Shown: piece by piece, positions 18,995-26,793 of the stretch
Position numbering within the stretch: position 1 is the stretch's first letter
Layout of the letters: every line of letters starts with the position of its first letter
Assembly (NCBI GenBank): GCA_002327255.1
Contig: DCUM01000245.1
Span: 1-28,851 of the forward strand
From: a bacterium UBA2214
GTDB taxonomy: Bacteria; Zhuqueibacterota; Zhuqueibacteria; Residuimicrobiales; Residuimicrobiaceae
Direction: 5' to 3'
DNA: 28,851 bases
Position numbers and translations under genes: made by a program
Notes under the pieces: model-generated
The model's database searches: none
Told to the model about the DNA's origin: nothing
The model's input: the letters and a program-made list of their open reading frames with translations, nothing else

Positions 18995-19314
18995 CAGGCG
19001 AGGCCGGCGTTTAGAGGACGCCGGGAGCAGACGGCATCAATCCTGCAGAGGGCATCCAGCCGGCTGTGCCAAGGCCGATCTTGTTTCGATTTCTGCTTCC
19101 ACGCGACCTCAAGGAGCTGTGTTAATCCTGAACGTCCCGGCAAGGGTACAGCCGTCGCGGCAGTACCGCGCCTTTCTCATCCATGAACACAGCGACATCT
19201 CCAATCCCGGCGTCGTGGTTTCTGCGATTTCCGGGGTCATCCGGCTTTTCCACACCCCCTGTATGGCTGAGCGCAGGACATCCTGTGAACCACGCTGCCA
19301 TGAATGAATCATCT
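18995..19314. other. 320-base gap between convergent rfbC and the sxtJ-like gene
   Basis: Apart from the hairpin at 19004-19024, which could act as a terminator without a T-run, I see nothing here. The two short open frames (67 and 62 residues) overlap each other on opposite strands and lack a ribosome site or family resemblance. Confidence 0.5.
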
Positions 19315-19752
19315 TTAGAATGGTCTGCGGTAGGTTTCCGCGCCCGGTGCGGGCGTCGTTCTCTCCAGCCAGTAACTCTCCGCGGGGTGTTTGAAATGGC
19401 GCGGCACGGGATTCTTGCCCAGCGCGCGCAACATCAGGCCGATGGGCGTGAGAATGAGGTAGAAGAAAATCGTCAGGATGACGCGCAAGACGATGCCGCC
19501 GAGGAAGAAAGCCAGCCCCATCCAGACTCTGTGGAGCCAGCGGAGGCGTTGCGGGATGAAAATGGCGGCCAGGATCAGGGCGATGGTCCCCCCCGTGACG
19601 GCCAGCGTCAACACGGCGTCGCGGCGTACATAAAAGAGCAGCGCCGCCAACAGAATCAGCGCGGCGGAAAGGACGGCCGCGAAACGCTGTATCTCTCTGC
19701 CGCCTTGCGGCAGCGCTCTGACGCCCTGCGCCACTTCTTTAATCAAGCGCAT
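19315..19752 (-). CDS. SxtJ-like small membrane protein
   Basis: The 145-residue product has three or four hydrophobic segments (about residues 26-44, 49-69 and a long one at about 74-107). The C-terminal pattern MLRALGKNPVPRHFKHPAESYW is typical of the SxtJ family found next to NodU-type carbamoyltransferases. SxtJ has no settled biochemical function; association with the carbamoyltransferase is by gene neighbourhood. ATG 19752 has GGAGGAAAG upstream and overlaps the end of the carbamoyltransferase gene by 14 bases. In other genomes a very small membrane protein (DUF5989) and an SGNH hydrolase often follow, from memory. I find neither downstream. Confidence 0.78.
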   Translation of the reverse strand: MRLIKEVAQGVRALPQGGREIQRFAAVLSAALILLAALLFYVRRDAVLTLAVTGGTIALILAAIFIPQRLRWLHRVWMGLAFFLGGIVLRVILTIFFYLILTPIGLMLRALGKNPVPRHFKHPAESYWLERTTPAPGAETYRRPF

Positions 19753-21556
19753 ATTCTTTCCTCCAATCCCCCGTCTCCACAAACGCCGGCTGCGCTTTTT
19801 TATCGAGAATCAATGTCCCCATGACGAGATAGTCCATTTCGGTGCGCATGAAACAGCGATAGGCGTCCTCCGGCGTGCAGATGATGGGTTCGCCGCGGAC
19901 GTTGTATGAGGTGTTGATGATGACCGGACAGCCGGTTTTCCTTGCGAATTTTTTCACCAGCTTGTAGAATCGGCCATGTTCATGCGCGCTGATGGTCTGG
20001 ACGCGGGCGCTGTAATCGACATGGGTGATCGCCGGCACTTCGCTGCGCACCTGCTTCAGTTTTTCCACGCCCCAGGCCGTTTCATCCCCGGCAGCCGGTT
20101 TTTTGCGCTTCTCCCGCCGCAGCGGCGCCACCAGCAGCATATAGGGGCTCGGAGCGGTCATCTCGAAATACTCGGAGACGTTCTCCTCCAGCACCGCGGG
20201 TGCAAACGGCCGGAAACTCTCGCGGAATTTGATCTTTAGATTCATGCGCGACTGCATGGTCACCGAGCGCGCATCCCCGATGATGGAACGGTTGCCGAGC
20301 GCGCGCGGCCCAAACTCCATGCGTCCCTGGAACCAGCCGATGACCTGCCCGGCGGCGATCAGATCCGCCACCTCATCAATTAATTGGGATTCCGTTATTT
20401 GTTTATAAACCGCGCCCGCGCTTTGCAGATATATTTTTATCTCCTCATCGGAAAATTCAGGTCCGAGCAGGGAGGCCTTTTGCCGGTCGCCTTTTTTCAA
20501 AGGCTTGCGCTCGTTGCCGAGGATTTGATGCCAGGCAAAGAGGGCGGCTCCGAGCGCGCCGCCGGCATCTCCGGCGGCGGGCTGAATCCAGATGTTGTCA
20601 AAAGGCCCTTCGCGGAGGATGCGGCCGTTGCCGACGCAGTTGAGCGCCACACCGCCGGCGAGGCAGAGATTCTCCATGCCGCTCTGTGCATGAACATGCC
20701 GGGCGCAGCGCAGCATGGCTTCTTCGGTGACCTCCTGGATGGAGCGCGCCAGATCCATGTCGCGTTGCGTCAGCGGAGTCTCGGGCTGCCGCGGCGGGCC
20801 GCCGAAGAGCCGGTGGAATCGGGCATTGGTCATGGTGAGACCGGCGCCGTAATTGAAATACGCCATGTTCAACCGGAACGATCCATCTTCTTTCAGATCG
20901 ATCAGATGATCGAGAATGGTCTGCACAAAGGTGGGCTCGCCATAGGGCGCCAGTCCCATGACTTTATATTCGCCCGAATTGACCCGGAATCCGGTGTAAT
21001 AAGTGAAAGCGGAATAGAGCAGTCCGAGCGAATGGGGAAAATGGATCTCGGACGCTATCTGCACCTGGTTGTTGCGGCCGCTGCCCCAGGAGGTGGTGGT
21101 CCACTCCCCGACGCCGTCCATGGTCAAAAAGGCGGCCTGCTGAAAGGGCGAGGGGAAGAACGCGGCCGCGGCGTGGGATTGGTGGTGTTCGGTGAAGAGA
21201 ATCTCGCCATCGTAGCGCAATTCCTTGCGGATGAGATCGGGAATCCACAGTTTTTGTTTGATCCAGGCCGGCAGGGCCATGAGGAAACTGCGCAGTCCCA
21301 GCGGCGCATAACTCAGATAGGTTTCGAGAATGCGCTCGAATTTGACGAAGGGTTTTTCATAAAACACGACATAATCGAGGTTTTGCGCCTCGAGGCCTCC
21401 CGCCTGCAGGCAATAGTCGATGGCCCGGTTCGGGAAGGCGTGGTCGTGTTTGATGCGGGTGAAGCGCTCCTCCTGCGCCGCGGCGAGGATTTCCCCATCG
21501 CGCACCAGACAGGCCGCGCTGTCGTGATAATAACAGGATATGCCGAGTATGTTCAT
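19739..21556 (-). CDS. NodU/CmcH-type O-carbamoyltransferase
   Basis: The 605-residue enzyme transfers a carbamoyl group from carbamoyl phosphate to a hydroxyl, typically on a sugar, antibiotic or envelope glycan. The N-terminal ASKHA-like domain begins MNILGISCYYHDSAA and has the metal-binding histidines in FTEHHQSHAAAAFF (about H124, H125, H128). Then come LTMDGVGEWTT and LCLAGGVALNCVGNGRI. The C-terminal YrdC-like part has WFQGRMEFGPRALGNRSI and INTSYNVRGEPI. Length is normal. The ATG overlaps the thioesterase stop by four bases. The acceptor is unknown; surface polysaccharide would fit rfbC next door, as inference. Confidence 0.93.
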   Translation of the reverse strand: MNILGISCYYHDSAACLVRDGEILAAAQEERFTRIKHDHAFPNRAIDYCLQAGGLEAQNLDYVVFYEKPFVKFERILETYLSYAPLGLRSFLMALPAWIKQKLWIPDLIRKELRYDGEILFTEHHQSHAAAAFFPSPFQQAAFLTMDGVGEWTTTSWGSGRNNQVQIASEIHFPHSLGLLYSAFTYYTGFRVNSGEYKVMGLAPYGEPTFVQTILDHLIDLKEDGSFRLNMAYFNYGAGLTMTNARFHRLFGGPPRQPETPLTQRDMDLARSIQEVTEEAMLRCARHVHAQSGMENLCLAGGVALNCVGNGRILREGPFDNIWIQPAAGDAGGALGAALFAWHQILGNERKPLKKGDRQKASLLGPEFSDEEIKIYLQSAGAVYKQITESQLIDEVADLIAAGQVIGWFQGRMEFGPRALGNRSIIGDARSVTMQSRMNLKIKFRESFRPFAPAVLEENVSEYFEMTAPSPYMLLVAPLRREKRKKPAAGDETAWGVEKLKQVRSEVPAITHVDYSARVQTISAHEHGRFYKLVKKFARKTGCPVIINTSYNVRGEPIICTPEDAYRCFMRTEMDYLVMGTLILDKKAQPAFVETGDWRKEYALD

Positions 21557-22062
21557 AGTCTCTGATCTTGTGAAGTGGTTGCTGTTTCGTCGAGAATGTG
21601 GAGATCGTCTGCCTGATAGGAGAGATAGGCATCGACACTGCGCGCCTGGGCGTCGGGCATGAGGATGAATTTCCCCTGCGCAGTGGCGTAAACGACGCCC
21701 TGCTCATCGACGATCTCCCCCTCAGCGGTCGAGTAGCGCGACCGGTGTTCCAGGGCGCGTCCGCGGACCAGAACCGATTTGCCGACGGGGAGGTATTTGA
21801 CAAAACGCACGGTGAGTTCCCCGGTGACGAAATAGCGTTTGCGCACCACCGCCACCGCCCAGCCGATAGTCTCATCCAGAACGGCGGTGATCATGCCGCC
21901 GTGGGTGATGTTGGCATAGCCCTGATGCACCGGTTCGGCGGTGAAGGGCGTTTCCACGCCCTCTGCGGTGATGCGAAACCGCAAACCCAGCGCATGGGGA
22001 TTGACCGTTTTTTGTCCGCAAAGCATGCAGCCCTTGTAGGTGGGCAGATACTGTTTCTTCAC
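21553..22062 (-). CDS. Hotdog-fold thioesterase (PaaI-like)
   Basis: The 169-residue protein shows the hotdog signature NITHGGMITAVLDETIGWAV at about residues 51-70, in which HGG and the following Asp/Glu are the catalytic region of PaaI/YigI-type thioesterases. An N-terminal CMLCG (C12, C15) is seen in a subset of the family. The probable reaction is hydrolysis of an acyl-CoA; the acyl group is unknown. The GTG start at 22062 overlaps the HAD stop by four bases and has AGGAG about 12 bases upstream. Its presence inside a carbamoyltransferase operon is not obviously explained. Confidence 0.85.
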   Translation of the reverse strand: MKKQYLPTYKGCMLCGQKTVNPHALGLRFRITAEGVETPFTAEPVHQGYANITHGGMITAVLDETIGWAVAVVRKRYFVTGELTVRFVKYLPVGKSVLVRGRALEHRSRYSTAEGEIVDEQGVVYATAQGKFILMPDAQARSVDAYLSYQADDLHILDETATTSQDQRL

Positions 22063-22760
22063 AGCGATGGTGCTCCTGCAAACGAGTGCCGGGTAACATC
22101 CGCGGTATGCCCCAGCAGTTTCAATACCTCCGCGGGCGCATCGACGATAAAGTCGGGATTCAATGCCTTTATGATGGCATGGTCTGCATAGCCCCAGGTG
22201 ACGGCGATGCAGGGAACGCCGGCGGCCTTTGCCGCCAGGATGTCGTTATCCGTGTCTCCGATGAAAAGCATCTGCTGCGGCTCGACCTGGAAATGATCCA
22301 TGGCGAGCAGGAGCATGTCGGGCGCCGGCTTGCCCCGTTCGACACTGTCGGGACATACCACCAGCTCGAAAAAGGGCGCGAGGGCCAGGACGTCCAGCAC
22401 GCGGGTGGTGGTGCGCCGGCCCTTGTTGGTGGCAACCCCGAGCCTGAAGTCCGGCTGCAGGGTTGTCAAAAGATCGACGATCCCGGGGAAGGGGCGCGAT
22501 TTATCCGTACAGCGCTCATAATAAAGCGGACGAAAGTGCAAGAGGAACTCCTCGAGGCGGTTCTCGTTGACTTGCCCGAGGATGATATTGACAAAACTGT
22601 CGGCGCCCGGACCGATGGCCAGCCTGGCGCGTTCGAAAGTCAGCAGCGGCAGTCCCATCTCCTCCAGGGCGGCGTTGATGGCGGGATGGACGTCGGGCGC
22701 CGTGTCGACCAGCGTGCCGTCGAGATCAAAGAGAATAACTTTTGGTCTTGAAGTGTTCAT
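22059..22760 (-). CDS. HAD phosphatase, phosphoglycolate phosphatase-like
   Basis: The 233-residue HAD protein has the catalytic FDLDGTLVDT (nucleophile D12, D14), a cap domain rich in helices, motif II ATNKG, motif III RGKPAPD and motif IV FIGDTDNDILAAKAAG. This is the Gph/PGP-type arrangement; a beta-phosphoglucomutase-like or generic sugar phosphatase role is also possible. It is the first gene of a four-gene minus-strand operon with four-base overlaps to the thioesterase and carbamoyltransferase. The promoter may lie at 22800-22828 over a perfect palindrome. Confidence 0.88.
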   Translation of the reverse strand: MNTSRPKVILFDLDGTLVDTAPDVHPAINAALEEMGLPLLTFERARLAIGPGADSFVNIILGQVNENRLEEFLLHFRPLYYERCTDKSRPFPGIVDLLTTLQPDFRLGVATNKGRRTTTRVLDVLALAPFFELVVCPDSVERGKPAPDMLLLAMDHFQVEPQQMLFIGDTDNDILAAKAAGVPCIAVTWGYADHAIIKALNPDFIVDAPAEVLKLLGHTADVTRHSFAGAPSL

Positions 22761-22799
22761 GTATAGGTTACTCGTGGTGAAAGGTGCTGATTAAAGGTT

Positions 22800-22840
22800 A
22801 AAAATACAAATGTTTTGCTTCATTCGCAATATGATATTGC
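22800..22840 (-). promoter_or_regulatory. Candidate promoter and palindrome upstream of the HAD-carbamoyltransferase operon
   Basis: On the minus strand, TTGCGA (22828-22823) and TATTTT (22805-22800) are separated by 17 bases. The -35 lies within a perfect palindrome CGCAATATGATATTGCG (22824-22840, 8-base arms around one base). It sits in the 222-base divergent gap shared with bshC. The regulator is unknown. Confidence 0.38.
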
Positions 22841-22982
22841 GGCGCCTGGAGAGAAATGCGGCCGCCGGCTGCAGAAGAAACGCTTGCGTATATTCGGGGC
22901 ACATCATAAAAGAGATTGTTATTCCCTGCTTGATTTTATAAATTTGGAAAACGATGGCATCACCTGATTGGACGGGGCGAAA

Positions 22983-24623
22983 ATGGAACCTCCTGGAGAT
23001 AACCGTAAAATAGCGCGGTCGATTCCATGGGCCGACTTGCCGGGATTGACGGTGCTGACGCGCGATTATGTGCGGCATCAGGGGCTCGCCGCCGATTTTT
23101 TTGCGGCCGATTTTTTAGATCGATCTCAATGGCAAACGCTGGCGTCCCGGGTGACGGCCGCCGGCCACGCCGACCGCCGTCAACTCGTTGACATTTTACG
23201 AGACCAAAACCGTGATTGCGGCGCCGGCCCCGCAACCATGGCGCATCTTGATCGGTTGCAGGATCCCCAGGCGCTGGCCATTGTCACCGGTCAACAGGTG
23301 GGACTCTTTGGCGGGCCGCTTTATACGCTCTACAAAGCCCTGGCAGTGTGCCGGATGGCGGCCGATTTGAGCGTGGCGTGGAACCGTCCGGTGGCCCCGG
23401 TTTTTTATCTCGTCTCCGAAGACCATGATCTGAATGAGATCAAATGGGCCGGGTATCTGGATCGCTCCCACCAATGCAACAAGCTGGTTTTTGAACCCAG
23501 AAAAGCGGGCGCGCGCATGCCGGCGGCGCAGGTTGCGCTCGATGACGGCATCCTGACGGCGCAGAAGCATCTGGCGGAAGAGCTTCCCTTCGGAGCATTC
23601 CAGACAGAAATTTTTGCCGCCCTGGCGCGGGATTATCGCCCCGGGGAGACGCTGGCGACGGCCTTTGCCAGGTGGTCGCTACGGCTCCTGGGAGCGTATG
23701 GCCTCATCATTCTGGAGGCATCGGATGACCGCCTCAAACAATTGATGGCGCCCATTTTCCGGCGCGAACTGGAAGAGAATCTCTCCATCCCGGCCATGCT
23801 GGAAACCAACCAGCGCCTCGCCGCCGCCGGCTATCATGCGCAACTGACCGTGCAGCCGCAACGACCGCATCTATTCCGGCTGGAGGAAGGACGGCACAGC
23901 ATCGAAAGAGCGGGGGATGGTTTTATCAACCTGCACAACCAGACCAGGTTCTCTCTGCAGGAGTTATTGGGTCAACCCGAGCGTCTGAGTCCCAAGGCGG
24001 CCCTGCGACCGCTGGTTCAGGATTGGCTTTTGCCCACATTGGCGTACGTCGGCGGTCCCGGCGAAATCGCCTATTGGGCGCAGTTGAAAGGGGTGTATGA
24101 AGCGTTTGGGCGGCCCATGCCCATCGTGATGCCGCGGCCGGGGATGACGCTGCTGGAGCAGCGTGCTGAAAAGTGGCTGCAAAAGTACGACCTGGACGCG
24201 GAAGCGTATATCACGGACCGGGAAACCGTGGAGGACCGGCTGCGCCTCTCGGTCATGCCCGCGGAATTGACGGAGGCAATGGCGGCGGTACGCACGCCCA
24301 TCGCGCGCCATTGGCCGGCGCTACAAACGGCCATCGAGCAGGTGGATGCGACGCTGGCCGCGCCTGCGGAAAAAACCGGCGCCGGCATTACGCATGCGCT
24401 CGAGCAACTCGAAGGCAAGGTGCTGCGCGCTGTCGAACAAAAGGAACAGAGCCGCAGCGCTCATCTCGCGGCCCTGCAGCAATCGATTTGGCCGGGCGGG
24501 CAGTTGCAGGAGCGGCAGCTGAACGTCGTGCCCTTTTTATGCAAATATGGCTGGCCCTTGATAGAGCGGCTCTACGATGAGATAGCGTGGCAGGAGCCGC
24601 AGCACCACATCCTGACTTTGTAG
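22983..24623 (+). CDS. bshC: Bacillithiol biosynthesis cysteine-adding enzyme
   Basis: The 546-residue product is expected to add cysteine to GlcN-malate, the last step of bacillithiol synthesis. Recognisable stretches are LAIVTGQQVGLFGGPLYTLY, APVFYLVSEDHDLNEI, the long helical coiled-coil C-terminal part and PRPGMTLLEQRAEKWL. Length matches the family (about 540). I chose ATG 22983 over the TTG at 22968; the ribosome site is weak in both cases (GGACGGGGCG). The partner bshB1 follows after 243 bases. bshA, the glycosyltransferase for the first step, is not in the window. Confidence 0.92.
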   Translation: MEPPGDNRKIARSIPWADLPGLTVLTRDYVRHQGLAADFFAADFLDRSQWQTLASRVTAAGHADRRQLVDILRDQNRDCGAGPATMAHLDRLQDPQALAIVTGQQVGLFGGPLYTLYKALAVCRMAADLSVAWNRPVAPVFYLVSEDHDLNEIKWAGYLDRSHQCNKLVFEPRKAGARMPAAQVALDDGILTAQKHLAEELPFGAFQTEIFAALARDYRPGETLATAFARWSLRLLGAYGLIILEASDDRLKQLMAPIFRRELEENLSIPAMLETNQRLAAAGYHAQLTVQPQRPHLFRLEEGRHSIERAGDGFINLHNQTRFSLQELLGQPERLSPKAALRPLVQDWLLPTLAYVGGPGEIAYWAQLKGVYEAFGRPMPIVMPRPGMTLLEQRAEKWLQKYDLDAEAYITDRETVEDRLRLSVMPAELTEAMAAVRTPIARHWPALQTAIEQVDATLAAPAEKTGAGITHALEQLEGKVLRAVEQKEQSRSAHLAALQQSIWPGGQLQERQLNVVPFLCKYGWPLIERLYDEIAWQEPQHHILTL

Positions 24624-24656
24624 CGTTCGTTCTTGACGGGAACCATCGAGCCGGCG

Positions 24657-24676
24657 GAACGTTGCCGGCAACGTTC
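24657..24676. promoter_or_regulatory. Perfect 20-base palindrome between bshC and bshB1
   Basis: GAACGTTGCC at 24657-24666 is immediately followed by its exact reverse complement GGCAACGTTC, with no loop. It starts 33 bases after the bshC stop and lies about 190 bases before the bshB1 start. A dimeric regulator site is the simplest reading; no T-run follows, so it is not a typical terminator. Confidence 0.45.
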
Positions 24677-24866
24677 GAAATGTTCTGTGTCTGCGCTGGA
24701 AGACTATCCCGGGTTTGGGGCGTTCACCCGGCACAAAGGCATTGTCAACGCGAGGACATGTCGGCGCGTATTAAGCGGTCGGCTGTGCGCGCACGCCAAA
24801 AGCCCGGCCAGATCAAGTCCGCGCGGCTGTGATATCATTATAACTGTTATTATCCTGTTAAAGAAT

Positions 24867-25601
24867 ATGAGGCGTTCTGTGGAAAATCCTTTGGATGTAT
24901 TGGCCTTCGGCGCGCACCCGGACGACGTCGAACTCATGGCCGGCGGCACCATCATCAAACTGGCGCGATTGGGTTATCGCGTCGGCATGATCTCGCTGAC
25001 GCAGGGCGAAATGGGCACCCGCGGCACGCCGCAACAGCGCGCACAGGAATTCGCGGAAGCGGCGCGTATCATGGGATTGGCGATGCACAAGATGCTGGAT
25101 ATGACGGACGGCTTCGTCGAGGTCAACCGGGAGAATAAATTAAAGGTCATCGCCGAAATCCGGCAATACCGGCCCGCCCTGCTCTTTGCCCCCTACTGGG
25201 AGACGCGGCATCCCGATCATGCGAATTGCAGTCACCTGGTGCGGGAATCGGTCTTTCTCGCGGGTCTGAAAAAGATCAAAACAGAGCATCCCCATTTCCG
25301 GCCGCAAAAAGTGGCATACTACTGCGAGCACTATCTCTTCAAACCATCCTTCATTGTCGACACATCGGATACCTTTGACGAGCGCATGCAGGCCATCAAG
25401 GCGTACAAGTCCCAGGTCTTCAATCCCGACATGCGTGTGGAGGATGAGGAAAAGACCCACATCAGCAGTCCGGCGTATTTTCAATCCATCATCGCCCGGG
25501 CGCAATTCTGGGGCGGCAAAATCGGCGTCGCCTGCGGCGAGCCCTTTTACGTGCGCGAACCTCTGCGCGTCCGGGATCCCTTCGCCCTGCTCATCAAATG
25601 A
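24867..25601 (+). CDS. bshB1: Bacillithiol N-acetyl-alpha-D-glucosaminyl-malate deacetylase
   Basis: The 244-residue LmbE/PIG-L-fold metalloenzyme should deacetylate GlcNAc-malate to GlcN-malate. The zinc motif AHPDDVE lies near residue 18 and the distal histidine motif in TRHPDHANCSHL. GEMGTRGTPQQR and YKSQVFNPD are features shared with BshB1 proteins. The ATG at 24867 is chosen because the family start lies just before LDVLAFGAHPDD; the 78 residues upstream in the open frame look non-coding. The ribosome site is weak. It ends 11 bases from the convergent metX stop. Confidence 0.9.
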   Translation: MRRSVENPLDVLAFGAHPDDVELMAGGTIIKLARLGYRVGMISLTQGEMGTRGTPQQRAQEFAEAARIMGLAMHKMLDMTDGFVEVNRENKLKVIAEIRQYRPALLFAPYWETRHPDHANCSHLVRESVFLAGLKKIKTEHPHFRPQKVAYYCEHYLFKPSFIVDTSDTFDERMQAIKAYKSQVFNPDMRVEDEEKTHISSPAYFQSIIARAQFWGGKIGVACGEPFYVREPLRVRDPFALLIK

Positions 25602-25612
25602 CCTCAGGGGTA

Positions 25613-26782
25613 TTAGACCTTTCTGACTTCCTGTTGCACGGTGGCGAGAAAATCGCTGACCAGCGCCATCATCTCTGCATTGGGCAACAGGAACGAATCG
25701 TGCCCATACCAGGTTTCCAGCTCGCGAAACCGGACTCTTTTGCGGTTATTCTGCAGCGCGTGCACCAGTTCCAGCGATTGCGCCGTTGGATAGAGCCAAT
25801 CCGAGGTGAAGGAGAGGACCAGATAGCGGGTGAGGACATTTTCGAAGGCGTTCCGTAAGGAACCGTGATCGCGTTCCAGGTCGAAATAGTCCAGCGCTTT
25901 GGTGATGTAGAGATAGGAATTGGCATCAAAGCGGTTGACAAATATCTCACCCTGATGCCGCAGGTAACTCTCCACTTCGAAATCGAGCCCGAAATCATAG
26001 CCGTAATTTTCCTTTTCCCGCAGCCGGCGTCCGAACTTGCGCTGCATCGATTCCGCGCTGAGGTAGGTGATATGGGCGAGCATGCGCGCGGCGGCCAGCC
26101 CTTTAACCGGCCGTTTGTTATGCAGCAGATAGGCGCCGTTGCACCAATCCGCGTCGGCATAGATGGCCTGGCGGCCCACTTCATCCCAGCCGATCTGCAT
26201 GGCGTTTTGACGGCAGGTGGTGGCGATGGGGATGGCCGAAGCGACGCGTTCCGGACAGGCGATGCTCCACTGCAGCGCCTGCATACCGCCCATGGAACCG
26301 CCGGTCACGCAGAGCAGCCGCCGGATGCCGAGATGATCGATCAGATGTTTCTGGGCATTCACCATGTCGGCGATGGTGACCATGGGAAAATCGAGATTGT
26401 AGGGTTTTCCCGTCTGCGGATTGATCGAGGAGGGGCCGGTCGACCCCTTGCAGCCGCCGATGACGTTGGAGCAGATGACAAAGTATTTATCCACATCGAA
26501 AGGCCGGCCGTGTCCCACCATGAAATCCCACCATCCCGGTTTGCGATCCTCTGGCGTGTGATATCCCGCCACATGGGCATCTCCGGACAGGGCGTGGAGG
26601 ATGAGGATGGCATTGTCCTTCTCCGGGCTCAGTTCCCCGCAGGTTTCGTAGGCCAGCGTCACGGGTCCCAGCGTCCGGCCGCAAGTTAGCGCCAGAGGAG
26701 ATTCGGGCGAGCCAAAGGTAAAGGATTCTTCTTTTACAATGCCGACCGAATCCCGGGGCCATTCCGTGGGTGTTGAGGTCAT
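25613..26782 (-). CDS. metX: Homoserine O-acetyltransferase
   Basis: The 389-residue alpha/beta-hydrolase acyltransferase activates homoserine for methionine synthesis. The nucleophile serine lies in VTGGSMGGMQALQW. The catalytic aspartate is in FTSDWLYP and the histidine in YGHDSFLLP. LHALSGDAHVAGYH and VIGGCKGSTGPSS are hallmark MetX segments. Whether the acyl donor is acetyl-CoA or succinyl-CoA cannot be settled by eye; pairing with MetY favours acetyl. ATG 26782 has AAGGA upstream and follows metY by 11 bases. Confidence 0.93.
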   Translation of the reverse strand: MTSTPTEWPRDSVGIVKEESFTFGSPESPLALTCGRTLGPVTLAYETCGELSPEKDNAILILHALSGDAHVAGYHTPEDRKPGWWDFMVGHGRPFDVDKYFVICSNVIGGCKGSTGPSSINPQTGKPYNLDFPMVTIADMVNAQKHLIDHLGIRRLLCVTGGSMGGMQALQWSIACPERVASAIPIATTCRQNAMQIGWDEVGRQAIYADADWCNGAYLLHNKRPVKGLAAARMLAHITYLSAESMQRKFGRRLREKENYGYDFGLDFEVESYLRHQGEIFVNRFDANSYLYITKALDYFDLERDHGSLRNAFENVLTRYLVLSFTSDWLYPTAQSLELVHALQNNRKRVRFRELETWYGHDSFLLPNAEMMALVSDFLATVQQEVRKV

Positions 26783-26793
26783 GGCTGATATCC

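Noticed and set aside
19000..19314. DUF5989-type small membrane gene downstream of the sxtJ-like gene
   Set aside because: No short hydrophobic open frame with a ribosome site is present on the minus strand.
24633..24866. N-terminal extension of bshB1
   Set aside because: The added 78 residues are low in family resemblance and cross a perfect palindrome. The family domain starts just after 24867.
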